64,000 bases of DNA from Vibrio plantisponsor (lineage in GTDB: Bacteria; Pseudomonadota; Gammaproteobacteria; Enterobacterales; Vibrionaceae). The translations under genes and the position numbers were made by a program. The notes beneath the pieces were generated by a model, which did no database searches, was not told the DNA's origin, and saw nothing but the letters and a program-made list of their open reading frames with translations. Of this stretch, positions 16,669 through 25,079 are shown piece by piece; the stretch's first letter is position 1; each line of letters starts with the position of its first letter. The stretch is taken from positions 186,001 through 250,000 of the forward strand of contig NZ_JABEQC010000007.1 of assembly GCF_013041605.1 (NCBI RefSeq), in the 5' to 3' direction.

Positions 16669-18300
16669 ATGCTATTAGAACGTATCGAAATTTCTGGTTT
16701 TCGAGGTATTCGTCGCTTATCTCTTTCATTTGATGAACTAACGACCTTGATTGGTGAAAACACATGGGGTAAATCATCTTTACTCGATGCGCTTTCCGTC
16801 ATGTTACCCGCGTCTTCTGAGCTTTATCAGTTCGAATTACAAGACTTTCATGTCGACTACTCAGTCTCCCATCCACAAACTCAAAATTTGCAAATCGTAC
16901 TGAGCTTTGTCACTACAGATAAAAACGAATACCGTGCGGGTCGATACAGAAAGTTAAAGCCTATATGGTGCGAAGGCGAAGATGGGATGCATCGCATTAT
17001 CTATCGCGTTAGCGCATCTCGAGTTAAATACGATATTACTACGACTTACACTTTTCTCGATTTGAAAGGCAATCCCATTGCTGTCCACCATAGCGATAAA
17101 CTGGCTCGTGAATTGATGAGCTTGCATCCGGTAATTCGTCTGCGCGACTCGCGTCGTTTTATAAGACCATTTGGCAAAAACAACAATGCAAATGAGCGGG
17201 TAGAAAAACGTATTGATAATACCTGCCGTCGCCTAATGGCAATTCCCGGTCATGTAAACAAAGGCGAAATGCGAAGCAGCCTAAATGCGATGAACGCTCT
17301 GGTTGATCACTACTTTTCCTTTAAAAGTCAGAGCCGAAAGAACCCTCGCTTAGAGCGAGACAGTTTGGTCTATTCAACACCGACCAACGGAAAAAGCTTA
17401 AAGCAAATTGTCGGTGAAACCAAAGACAGACAAACAAGGCTGTTGTTCTTAGGGCTTCTAAACGCTTACTTGCAAGCAAAAGGACCACAAGATATTCGTC
17501 GCTGTGCAAGGCCTATATTGATCGTCGAAGATCCAGAAGGTCGTTTGCACCCTACTCATCTGGCTCGGGCATGGAGCTTACTTGAACTGTTGCCGATGCA
17601 GAAAATATTAACCACCAATAGTGGTGAGTTATTAGGTTCTGTTCCTATGCATTCCATTCGCCGACTGGTGCGTAAATCCGATAAAACCATTGCTACGTCA
17701 ATGCCGATCAAAGGATTCGGTCAAGATGAACTCAGACGCATTGGATTCCACATCCGTTTCCATCGTACTGGAGCTCTATTTGCTCGCTGCTGGTTATTAG
17801 TTGAAGGTGAAACGGAAGTTTGGTTGTTCAGCGAACTGGCAAGGCAATGCGGTTACAACTTAGCGGCTGAGGGGGTGCAGATCATCGAATTCGCACAATC
17901 GGGGCTAAAATCTTTGATTAAAGTGGCAAAATCATTTGGCATTGATTGGCATGTTGTCACTGATGGTGATTCAGCAGGAAAAAAATACTCTGCAACAGTA
18001 ATCAATATGCTAGGGCATGACCAACAAAGGCACCGCTTAACTGAATTACCGGACAAAGACATCGAACATTTTCTTTACTCACACGGCTTTGAGTTTTTCT
18101 TTAAAGACATGGTGAAGATCCCACATGACCAACCTATCCCTGCGAAAAAAGTGGTCACAAGAGTGCTCAAGAAGCACGCTAAACCGGATCTGGCATTAGC
18201 AATTGTTTCTCATTGTGAAGCTGGTGGCGTGGAATGTATCCCAGTGCTTCTTCGCTGGACATTAAAACGCGTAATCACCATGGCCAATGGTAATACCTGA
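16669..18300 (+). CDS. OLD/YbjD-type ATPase with TOPRIM nuclease domain
   Basis: A 543-residue ABC-type ATPase plus TOPRIM protein of the OLD family. Walker A is GENTWGKSS (residues 29-37); Walker B is LIVEDPEGRLHP (about 284-295) followed by LTTNSGELL; TOPRIM acidic motifs are LLVEGETEVWLF and VVTDGDSAG. The start at 16669 follows GAGGAG; an ATG five codons earlier lacks a site. Length and layout match E. coli YbjD rather than phage-linked Gabija GajA, and no GajB-type helicase partner is next to it, so a defence role is not supported. Divergent from the 5'-nucleotidase. Confidence 0.87.
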   Translation: MLLERIEISGFRGIRRLSLSFDELTTLIGENTWGKSSLLDALSVMLPASSELYQFELQDFHVDYSVSHPQTQNLQIVLSFVTTDKNEYRAGRYRKLKPIWCEGEDGMHRIIYRVSASRVKYDITTTYTFLDLKGNPIAVHHSDKLARELMSLHPVIRLRDSRRFIRPFGKNNNANERVEKRIDNTCRRLMAIPGHVNKGEMRSSLNAMNALVDHYFSFKSQSRKNPRLERDSLVYSTPTNGKSLKQIVGETKDRQTRLLFLGLLNAYLQAKGPQDIRRCARPILIVEDPEGRLHPTHLARAWSLLELLPMQKILTTNSGELLGSVPMHSIRRLVRKSDKTIATSMPIKGFGQDELRRIGFHIRFHRTGALFARCWLLVEGETEVWLFSELARQCGYNLAAEGVQIIEFAQSGLKSLIKVAKSFGIDWHVVTDGDSAGKKYSATVINMLGHDQQRHRLTELPDKDIEHFLYSHGFEFFFKDMVKIPHDQPIPAKKVVTRVLKKHAKPDLALAIVSHCEAGGVECIPVLLRWTLKRVITMANGNT

Positions 18301-18331
18301 CGTTCTATTTCTTGGCACTCCTGAACATCAG

Positions 18332-18366
18332 CAAAAAAGGCATACTGTGAGGTATGCCTTTTTTGC
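18332..18366. terminator. Terminator after the OLD-family gene
   Basis: AAAAAAGGCATAC pairs with GTATGCCTTTTTT around a short loop, 31 bases past the stop. The T-run supports plus-strand termination; the A-run makes it usable for the convergent ycdZ as well. Confidence 0.85.
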
Positions 18367-18430
18367 TATTAATAAATTATTCAAATGACAATTGAAGATA
18401 AATATAAGAAATATTGATATTAAATATCAC

Positions 18431-18925
18431 TTATTGAGCTTGTTCATTTATCACTGATTGCTGAAGGGATTTCTCTGCTGATGCACGCTTGTGTAGCCAT
18501 AAGCCACTTGCTTTCATTGAAAAACCAAACGCACCACCCAGCAATAATGATGGGATCACTATTTGCCATTCACCATTTGCTGCAAACGTGGCACAACAGC
18601 CAATAAATGTTCCAGGGATATAACTAAGCCACTGTTTTTTCGCTTGAATACACATCAAGAATGACACGATGCCAGTCAATACGTACCCCATAATTTCGAT
18701 AGACATATACTGAGAGCCACTAATAATGACCATCGCCCAGAATACACCTGTTAGGTTCGTCGCATAACTTTCCAGTAAGCCGCGAACACCGTCTTTAGGT
18801 GCAGCGAAGTAACTCGTGCAGCCTAGAAATCCAGTCCAAGAGAGTAAACCGAATGAAACTGCTACCCATCCCCATATGCCAGAAAGGATACCTGTAGTGA
18901 TTGCGATTGCTAGAAGTGTGCTCAT
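18431..18925 (-). CDS. ycdZ: YcdZ-like inner-membrane protein (DUF1097)
   Basis: A polytopic inner-membrane protein of 164 residues. The start IAITTGILSGIWGWVAVS and the internal TGIVSFLMCIQAKKQWLSY and IPGTFIGCCATFA strongly resemble E. coli YcdZ. I chose the ATG at 18925 because it follows AGAGGG and puts the N-terminus at the same place as YcdZ; an upstream in-frame start at 19000 would add 25 polar residues and cover a dyad. About five membrane helices. Function unknown. The upstream dyad and CRP/FNR-like site suggest respiratory or catabolite control. Confidence 0.85.
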   Translation of the reverse strand: MSTLLAIAITTGILSGIWGWVAVSFGLLSWTGFLGCTSYFAAPKDGVRGLLESYATNLTGVFWAMVIISGSQYMSIEIMGYVLTGIVSFLMCIQAKKQWLSYIPGTFIGCCATFAANGEWQIVIPSLLLGGAFGFSMKASGLWLHKRASAEKSLQQSVINEQAQ

Positions 18926-18987
18926 CATACCCTCTAAGAAGCGGTTTTTGCGTGTTAACCGCATCAGTGAATTGAGCATAGATGTTA

Positions 18988-19006
18988 AAGGTAGTTGCAC
19001 TACCTT
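18988..19006. promoter_or_regulatory. Perfect dyad upstream of ycdZ
   Basis: AAGGTAGTTGCACTACCTT has perfect 8-bp arms around TGC. It lies 63-81 bases upstream of the ycdZ start and next to the CRP/FNR-like site. It could be an operator for an unidentified dimeric regulator or a small RNA hairpin in the leader. Confidence 0.5.
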
Positions 19007-19009
19007 AAA

Positions 19010-19023
19010 GTGATTTAAATCAC
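19010..19023. promoter_or_regulatory. CRP/FNR-like palindrome upstream of ycdZ
   Basis: GTGATTTAAATCAC is a perfect 14-bp palindrome. With flanks it reads AGTGA-N6-TCACA (one mismatch to CRP) and TGAT-N4-ATCA (the core of an FNR box). It lies about 85 bases upstream of the ycdZ start. Confidence 0.5.
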
Positions 19024-19159
19024 ATTTAAAATGTATATTATAATAATGTTACACATATTTAGTGACGCAAACGATAAATCAACACAAACAGTTATAAACA
19101 TTCTAATAGCTGATAGCATCGCGTTTCAGAGATAAGGCATGGCCTAAAAATTGAGTCTT

Positions 19160-20065
19160 TTATAGGTAAAGCGATCGCCCTTTCATCATTCTAAAGCCTT
19201 CGCGCATTATGCATTCTGCTAAAGGGTTTTCAGCCATGTCTGCTCGCCAAATAAAGGAAAGTGTTCTCTCCATATTTAGCTCAGGCACATTCAACGCAAC
19301 CAGTTTTCCCATTTCAATGTATCGTTCTACATCCAAATAAGGCAGACAGGTAAGATAAGGACCATTAGCAACGAGGCTACGAAGAACTGGTACGTGTTCA
19401 TACTCTCGCCACACATCCAGATCTTCTACCAAATGGTGAATAGAACTATCAAAAGTTTTTCTAGTGCCTGAACCTCTTTCTCGCAGCACCCATTTAGCTT
19501 GTTCTAGTTGAGCAAGACTTACCGTGGCGCGCTTTGCAAAAGGATGATGCGAAGAGGCAATGACGGTTAAGTGATCCCTACACCACTCTTCCTGATGAAT
19601 GCGGTTATCATCACTGCGTCCTTCGATGATGCCTAAATCAAATTTGTAGTCCAGTACGCCTTCAATAACGGCTTGAGTGCTTTTTACACTCAGATCGATT
19701 CGGATCTCAGGAAAGTCGTTATCAATAATACTGATGAGATCTGGTACCAAATGTTCTGCGGGTGTTTGACTGGCTCCGATAGAAATCTCACCGCTGACTA
19801 ATTGCTGATCGTAAAAGCCCATTTCAATCTGCTGAGCATCTTGCAACAAACGTTTAGCCTTAGGGCGAAGCCACATCCCCCAGTGTGTTAAAGCCATCTG
19901 TTTGCCTTGACGTTCAAAGAGCGGGCGACCAAGCATTTTCTCCAGCTGTGCTAATGACATACTTGTTGCAGACTGAGTTAAAGCCAGTTTTTCTGCAGCA
20001 ACACTGACACTGCCAGTGTCGGCAACAGCATCAAATACAGCCAACTGTTTCAGTGAATATCTCAT
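19160..20065 (-). CDS. LysR-family regulator, YeiE-like
   Basis: A 301-residue LysR-type regulator. The winged helix (residues 3-60) reads LKQLAVFDAVADTGSVSVAA and LTQSATSMSLAQLEKMLGRPLFER; the effector domain has the YeiE/CysB-like stretches SQTPAEHLVPDLI and WVLRERGSGTRKTF, the latter nearly identical to YeiE ILRERGSGTRE. The ATG follows AAAAGGAG. It is divergent from the focA-like gene, with a dyad between them, so it probably controls that channel gene and itself. Ligand unknown. Confidence 0.9.
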   Translation of the reverse strand: MRYSLKQLAVFDAVADTGSVSVAAEKLALTQSATSMSLAQLEKMLGRPLFERQGKQMALTHWGMWLRPKAKRLLQDAQQIEMGFYDQQLVSGEISIGASQTPAEHLVPDLISIIDNDFPEIRIDLSVKSTQAVIEGVLDYKFDLGIIEGRSDDNRIHQEEWCRDHLTVIASSHHPFAKRATVSLAQLEQAKWVLRERGSGTRKTFDSSIHHLVEDLDVWREYEHVPVLRSLVANGPYLTCLPYLDVERYIEMGKLVALNVPELNMERTLSFIWRADMAENPLAECIMREGFRMMKGRSLYL

Positions 20066-20150
20066 CGCACTCTTTCTCCTTTTACCAAGTCCGCTGCTCT
20101 TCTATGAGCATACGGTTGCATTCTACCGACTAAACACAGCATATCAACAT

Positions 20151-20180
20151 AATTGATAGGGGCTTTTAATATTATCAATT
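20151..20180. promoter_or_regulatory. Likely LysR operator in the focA divergent promoter
   Basis: AATTGATA (20151-20158) and TATCAATT (20173-20180) form perfect 8-bp arms around 14 bases, midway between the divergent LysR and focA-like genes. LysR regulators typically bind interrupted dyads with a T-N11-A core in such places. Confidence 0.5.
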
Positions 20181-20258
20181 TTACTTAGTGAAAGTCAGAA
20201 CGCTAACCTAGTTACGAATCAGCACATAAGGTGTTGTTTTCTAATAAGGAGTATCACG

Positions 20259-20297
20259 ATGGATATCTATTGGGAGACCAGATATGGCAGTCACTGA
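20259..20297 (+). CDS. 12-residue leader ORF overlapping the focA start
   Basis: An ATG with the best ribosome site in this region (AAGGAG, 8 bases upstream) opens a 12-codon frame, MDIYWETRYGSH, whose TGA lies 14 bases inside the focA-like gene in another frame. The focA ATG has its own weaker site (GGGAG) inside the leader ORF. This suggests translational coupling or a leader peptide controlling focA. Expression is not proven. Confidence 0.45.
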   Translation: MDIYWETRYGSH

Positions 20298-21735
20298 GTC
20301 TTACAATCAACATTATTTTTCGCCGAAAGAGATGATGGCGGAAGCTGAGAAATTTGCATTAAGCAAAGCTCAAAAATCAAGCGGGATGACAATAAGCCTC
20401 GCCATTATGGCGGGAGCCTTTATTGGGCTGGCATTCTTGTTTTACATCACTGTAACCACAGGTAATGCAAACGCTGAATGGGGACTTAACCGCTTTGTCG
20501 GCGGCTTAGCATTCAGTATGGGTTTAATACTGATTGTTATCTGCGGTGGAGAACTGTTTACCAGCTCTGTGTTATCTAGCATCTCTTGGGCTAACAGACA
20601 AATTAGTTTCAGCAAAATGCTTGCTGTTTGGGGGAAGGTTTACATTGGGAATTTTATAGGAGCAATGTTTTTACTTCTATTGGTTTCGGCAGCTGGTCTG
20701 TATCAACTTGACCATGGTCAATGGGGTTTGAACGCCCTAAACATTGCCCAACACAAACTTCACCACACAACCCTACAAGCTTTTTCTCTTGGTGTTTTGT
20801 GTAACCTACTTGTTTGCCTAGCGATATGGTTAACCTTCAGTTCGGCAAATGCAATGACCAAAGCCGCGATGACCATTATGCCTGTCGCCATGTTTGTATC
20901 GAGTGGCTTTGAGCACTGTGTCGCGAACATGTTCATGGTCCCACTAGGCATAGTCATACAAAACTTTGCTCCCGATTCATTTTGGCAACAAGTCGGTGTC
21001 AGTTCCGCTGCGTATGCCGATCTCAACATACTGCATTTTGTAACGGCTAACTTAATCCCCGTTACTCTGGGCAACATCGTTGGCGGCGCAGTTTTAGTGG
21101 GTTTAGCAAACTGGTCTATTTATAGCCGACCAAAACTCATTTCAGCTCAACTTTCATCAATTACACAAACAACACCTATTTCATCAGTTAAGGAAACAGC
21201 CATGAAAACTACAGTTACTATGAAAGACATTATGGATCCAAATCCCCTAGTTATCAGTGCCGATATGCCTGTTCAAGCAGCTATCGATAAACTGCTAGAT
21301 CATCAAGTAAACGTAGCGGCTGTGGTCAATATGGATAACCGTTTAGTGGGTATTTTCTCTGCTCATGATGTGATGGTTGAACTTTGGTGCCAGAATTACA
21401 TTCCAGCCAAAGATCAAAAAGTCGTAGACCTAATGTCGCGTGATGTTATCGCCATTGATGCCAACGACAAACTGGTAGATGTTGCAGAGTTTCTTTGCAT
21501 CGACAGAGAGCAGCTTTATCCAACAACAAGCATGGGTATTGCGACACGTCTAACGACTTTGTCAGTTGAAGAAAGAGCTAAGAGCATGAAGGTACAAAAG
21601 CCACATCAACTACCCGTACTCGATAATGGACATTTTGTGGGAATGGTTAATCGTCACCACGTGTTACAAGCTCTTCGTCCAATATATGGTGAACGCCTAA
21701 CGGTTGTAGAAGAAAAGCAGCTAGAACGAGCTTAA
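20284..21735 (+). CDS. FocA-like formate/nitrite channel fused to CBS domains
   Basis: Residues 1-280 form a formate/nitrite transporter channel with six helices: the N-terminal FSPKEMMAEAEKFALSKA and the pore motif SGFEHCVANMFMVPLG with the conserved His at residue 211. A linker of about 25 residues leads to a cytoplasmic CBS pair (about 310-483: MKDIMDPNPLVISADMPVQAAID, VVDLMSRDVIAIDANDKLVDV, HQLPVLDNGHFVGMVNRHHVL). FocA alone is about 285 residues, so this is a fusion. CBS pairs sense adenosyl ligands and could gate formate flux by energy state. Met307 has its own ribosome site. Divergent from a YeiE-like regulator. Confidence 0.88.
   Translation: MAVTESYNQHYFSPKEMMAEAEKFALSKAQKSSGMTISLAIMAGAFIGLAFLFYITVTTGNANAEWGLNRFVGGLAFSMGLILIVICGGELFTSSVLSSISWANRQISFSKMLAVWGKVYIGNFIGAMFLLLLVSAAGLYQLDHGQWGLNALNIAQHKLHHTTLQAFSLGVLCNLLVCLAIWLTFSSANAMTKAAMTIMPVAMFVSSGFEHCVANMFMVPLGIVIQNFAPDSFWQQVGVSSAAYADLNILHFVTANLIPVTLGNIVGGAVLVGLANWSIYSRPKLISAQLSSITQTTPISSVKETAMKTTVTMKDIMDPNPLVISADMPVQAAIDKLLDHQVNVAAVVNMDNRLVGIFSAHDVMVELWCQNYIPAKDQKVVDLMSRDVIAIDANDKLVDVAEFLCIDREQLYPTTSMGIATRLTTLSVEERAKSMKVQKPHQLPVLDNGHFVGMVNRHHVLQALRPIYGERLTVVEEKQLERA
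21191..21204 (+). promoter_or_regulatory. Internal ribosome-binding site for a separate CBS polypeptide
   Basis: AGGAAACAGCC sits directly before an in-frame ATG at 21202 (Met307 of the FocA-CBS protein), with near-ideal spacing. It lies exactly in the linker between the channel and the CBS module, so a 177-residue CBS protein could be made as well as the fusion. Confidence 0.5.
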
Positions 21736-21778
21736 CAGCAAATAACATAACAAACACATCAGTTGGCAACATAAAAAA

Positions 21779-21798
21779 AGCCCCTGCTAGCAGGGGCT
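21779..21798 (-). terminator. Terminator after yceI
   Basis: AGCCCCTGCTAGCAGGGGCT is a perfect palindrome followed on the minus strand by a run of seven T. It lies 22 bases past the yceI stop and may also end focA transcripts. Confidence 0.85.
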
Positions 21799-21819
21799 CT
21801 CTTCAATCAGATACGCGTA

Positions 21820-22389
21820 TTACTTTTGAACACCTTCGATATGAAGTTCCATATCTACATAGCTTGCAGGGCCCATCACAGCGATATCAAAGTCTTTTAG
21901 CTCAAGGCGTGTAGAACCTTCGAAGCCGGCACGTTCGCCGCCCCATGGGTCTTGACCAGCACCAATGAACTGAGCGTCAATTGTAATGCTCTTAGTGTGA
22001 CCGTGTAACGTCAAATCACCAATAACATCCATCTTGCCGTCACCTTTGTCGACAACTTTAGTGCTCTTAAATGTTGCAGTGCTAAATTTAGCCGCATCAA
22101 TGAAATCTGCACTACGGATATGCTTGTCACGCTCTGCGTGGTTTGAATCCAAGCTTGTAGTATCAACATTCACCTCAACAGAAGATGCGTTAATGTTTTT
22201 TGGGTCAAAAGAGAATTCACCATCAAACTTATTAAAGCGTCCTTTGATGAAGCTATAACCTAGGTGGCTCACTTTGAAACTGATAGAAGCATGAGCTCCC
22301 TTTGAATCAATCACATAATCCGCTGCGCTTGCACCAAAAGATGCAATCATGCTTGCAGCTAATCCAACTGCCAATAACGTTTTCTTCAT
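21820..22389 (-). CDS. yceI: YceI-family periplasmic isoprenoid-binding protein
   Basis: A 189-residue secreted lipocalin-like protein. The signal peptide ends GASA before ADYVIDSKGAHASISFKVSHLGYSF; conserved YceI features include GRFNKFDGEFSFD, SLDSNHAERDKHIRSADFID and GDLTLHGHTKSITIDA. YceI proteins carry polyisoprenoid or quinone-like ligands in the periplasm. The ATG overlaps the stop of the cytochrome gene (TAATG), so the two form an operon as in E. coli. Confidence 0.94.
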   Translation of the reverse strand: MKKTLLAVGLAASMIASFGASAADYVIDSKGAHASISFKVSHLGYSFIKGRFNKFDGEFSFDPKNINASSVEVNVDTTSLDSNHAERDKHIRSADFIDAAKFSTATFKSTKVVDKGDGKMDVIGDLTLHGHTKSITIDAQFIGAGQDPWGGERAGFEGSTRLELKDFDIAVMGPASYVDMELHIEGVQK

Positions 22390-22925
22390 TACGATACTCC
22401 TATCATTTTGCGTAGCGTATTATCTTTACTAATAAAGTGGTGTTTAAATGCTGCAAGTGCATGTAGCACAGCAACGACTATTAAGGCCCAAGCTGCATAG
22501 AGATGTACTAAACCTGCTAAGTCAGCCTGCCCCTCAAAAAGAGCGCCCGCTCCCGGTACGGTAAACCAATTAAAAACGTCAATACCGCGACCATCTTCGG
22601 TTGAAATTAAGTATCCAGATACAAACAGCACCAACAGATCAAAATAGATAAATAAATGGGCAACTTTAGCGATCAATTTTTCTAGTGGTGAACCTTCCAC
22701 CTTTGGTGACACCGTCACACACTTCCAAACTACACGAAATAGTGTGAGTCCTGCTAGCAGCAATCCAACAGATTTATGCCAGTGAGGTGCCGTTCTATAC
22801 CAAGTACTGTAATAAGAAAGATCCGTCATCCAAAGACCGACGGCAAACATTCCAATAATCACCACCGCAGAAATCCAGTGGATAAATCGCGTCACCGCGT
22901 TGTAGTGTGTAACTTCGGAACTCAT
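22389..22925 (-). CDS. yceJ: Cytochrome b561-family protein YceJ
   Basis: A 178-residue, four-helix membrane cytochrome of the prokaryotic b561 type. Haem ligands are likely the His residues in VTRFIHWISAVV, PHWHKSVGLLLAG and HLYAAWALIVVAVLHALAAFKHH. It passes electrons between the quinone pool and a periplasmic partner. Operon with yceI, whose product may supply or bind its quinone-like partner. Length equals the family norm. Confidence 0.92.
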   Translation of the reverse strand: MSSEVTHYNAVTRFIHWISAVVIIGMFAVGLWMTDLSYYSTWYRTAPHWHKSVGLLLAGLTLFRVVWKCVTVSPKVEGSPLEKLIAKVAHLFIYFDLLVLFVSGYLISTEDGRGIDVFNWFTVPGAGALFEGQADLAGLVHLYAAWALIVVAVLHALAAFKHHFISKDNTLRKMIGVS

Positions 22926-23097
22926 ACCTACTTTCTCTCATTACTATTGTTGATACCATCATCCAATAAAACGGTAGCACTGGATACATAGCGTTAACAG
23001 AGTATTTACCAATATTTACCTTGCCGCTAGCCATACAGATTGAAGAACTTGTTCAAAAAAATTGAATAATTAAATAACACAGAATAACTGGAAGCAT

Positions 23098-23346
23098 TTA
23101 AAATTCGCTATCTTTTTCAATCTGATAGAGCTCATCAGCGATATCAAGCATCTTTCTTTCAACGACAGATTGAGCATCTGACAAGCCTTTATTGTAATAA
23201 ACTGGACCGATCTTATTTGTAACAAACTCTAACAAGAACCAAGCATCAAACTGCTCAAGTTCAATATTCAATTCATCCGCACAGTATTTTTGTAGAGCTT
23301 CGGTGAGGCCCTCTTTCTGTTGTTGAGTAAATTCAATATCACTCAT
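23098..23346 (-). CDS. DUF2164 family protein
   Basis: The ATG at 23346 follows GGGAG and yields an 82-residue protein starting MSDIEFTQQQKEGLTEALQK; the 20 residues added by an upstream start have no ribosome site. The body YCADELNIELEQFDAWFLLEFV and GPVYYNKGLSDAQSVVE are typical of DUF2164. Soluble, acidic, helical. Function unknown. Gene-poor DNA separates it from yceJ and from the divergent gene at 23548. Confidence 0.82.
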   Translation of the reverse strand: MSDIEFTQQQKEGLTEALQKYCADELNIELEQFDAWFLLEFVTNKIGPVYYNKGLSDAQSVVERKMLDIADELYQIEKDSEF

Positions 23347-23547
23347 TTTTGTCTCCCGAAATGAAATTAGGCGCTTATTATACCCAACTAGGATCATGAT
23401 TATCACCGCAACACCGCTGTTGTTGAAAAGTAGGCTATCAGAGAAAGATAAATTTCAAAATTTGGTGATGTAAAACCATCATTTATCACTAGTGACAAAA
23501 TGTAACTGTGATAATCTAGCTGAGCTTAAATTATGGAGAATAAGTAA

Positions 23548-24183
23548 TTGTTACTGGATCTAGTCACACAAAGCGTCAATGAATTTCAAACTGACTGCTT
23601 GAGATTGTGTGAAAAGCACTATCCTACTATTCACAACAAAGGAATGAGTGAGCACCATTTAGGTTTGGCTTTCGCTCGTCGTTTGTCGCGTACATTAACG
23701 GAATATGGTCACGCCTGCGATTATGATTCGATTGAATCCACTCACCATACTGATATGCCTCACCACTTCCGTGTAACCTGTGAGATGGGAACGGTTTGGA
23801 TACTCACTCATCATTTGGTCAGTGCTGGTAAGACATGCCGAGACAAGTTAATGAGGGACATTTCGCAGTGGAAGCAAGAATATGCTTATGCGATTCAACC
23901 CAACGATCTTCTTATTCTCCTAACGGACCATTGGATTAGCAAAAGCCAGAAAAGTCGCGAGCTGCTTCACTGGTGGACTGGACAGTTACCTGACGAAATT
24001 GATGAATACAGTGCACAAGGCATAACACTTTACGAGAGCGATTCACTTTTAACTCAAGCGTTAGAAGCTCGATATCAAATCAGCCCTTGCTACATTAAGT
24101 TTGGACATCCTTTAAAACACTCCAAAAATCAGCAACTCGTAAGAAAATACATCCAACTATACGCCGTACTGCAATGGGGATAG
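23548..24183 (+). CDS. Uncharacterised protein (211 aa)
   Basis: A 211-residue soluble protein starting at a TTG preceded by TGGAGAATAAG. It has no signal peptide. Several His-rich stretches (STHHTDMPHHFRV, ILTHHLVSAG) and a central WKQEYAYAIQPNDLLILLTDHWIS suggest an alpha/beta fold, but I do not recognise it. A palindrome, TCACTAGTGA (23486-23495), lies upstream and may be an operator. Followed by a class-3 lipase gene on the same strand after 107 bases. Confidence 0.75.
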   Translation: MLLDLVTQSVNEFQTDCLRLCEKHYPTIHNKGMSEHHLGLAFARRLSRTLTEYGHACDYDSIESTHHTDMPHHFRVTCEMGTVWILTHHLVSAGKTCRDKLMRDISQWKQEYAYAIQPNDLLILLTDHWISKSQKSRELLHWWTGQLPDEIDEYSAQGITLYESDSLLTQALEARYQISPCYIKFGHPLKHSKNQQLVRKYIQLYAVLQWG

Positions 24184-24290
24184 TGCTTCCCCATTTGTCT
24201 TAAACCTAACCTATCAATATTTCTCCCGCTGTCACTTTTTCTACATATTTCTGACTCATAGTAAATCAAAACCTAACCGTTAAGTTTATT

Positions 24291-25079
24291 GTGAAAAGCC
24301 TAAAGCGCTATCAGTACGAAAGATATGCAGTGCTATGCAATCTCGCTTATCCAAGAATATTTAAACAGACCAACTACGGATTTGACCCAAACGGCCAACG
24401 TATTGTCTACAACCGTTTTGGCAAAGTCATGATGAGGGTGCTTTGGAGTAGGAAAAGTGAAGAAGTCATCGTCGTCATCAAAGGATCACACTCGCTTTGG
24501 GATTGGCTGTTGAATTTGGGAATGTGGCAAGTTACACCTAAGACACTTTGCACCAATTACCCCATTCACGCAGGCTACTCATACTTGATATTGCAAGAGA
24601 GTCGACCTGGCTATAATACTGATAAGCTCGGCGCTTCCGTTTACGAACGATTATTAAGCTATATTGTGCCTCTGATCGAGCTAGGAAAAAAAGTTACCTT
24701 TACTGGCCATTCATCAGGCGGAGCCATAGGTACAGTTCTGGCAGACTTAGTTGAGAAGAAATATCCAAAATCAATAAAAAGAGTAGTGACATTTGGTCAA
24801 CCCGCCATTGGCGGTTATCAATTTAAAAAACAATATTCTCTTTCACACAAAACATACCGTGTATGTTGCGACCTAGATATCGTCACATTTTTACCACCCT
24901 TGCCATTTTACTATTGGCACGTAGGGAAATTATTGTGGCTACACAACGAAAGAGTTTATGAAAATACACCGACGTTAATAAGATTAGGGAAAAGTATTGT
25001 GTCGTGGGCTATAAGACCATTTTCATATCATTTAATGAGTCGATATATTCGCAATAAAGATTTTTTTGACGATCGTTAA
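24291..25079 (+). CDS. Class-3 lipase-like alpha/beta hydrolase
   Basis: A 262-residue protein of the fungal-lipase-like class 3 family. The nucleophile elbow is FTGHSSGGAIGTVLADL (Ser about residue 142); the acid is probably the Asp in RVCCDLDIVTFLPPLP and the base a later His. There is no signal peptide, so it may be cytoplasmic or released by other means. The start codon is GTG with a weak ribosome site, leaving the N-terminus uncertain. Substrate unknown. Confidence 0.82.
   Translation: MKSLKRYQYERYAVLCNLAYPRIFKQTNYGFDPNGQRIVYNRFGKVMMRVLWSRKSEEVIVVIKGSHSLWDWLLNLGMWQVTPKTLCTNYPIHAGYSYLILQESRPGYNTDKLGASVYERLLSYIVPLIELGKKVTFTGHSSGGAIGTVLADLVEKKYPKSIKRVVTFGQPAIGGYQFKKQYSLSHKTYRVCCDLDIVTFLPPLPFYYWHVGKLLWLHNERVYENTPTLIRLGKSIVSWAIRPFSYHLMSRYIRNKDFFDDR

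Noticed and set aside
16669..18300. Gabija defence system
   Set aside because: The OLD-family protein stands alone without a UvrD-like GajB; helD, 15 kb away, is a standard helicase IV.
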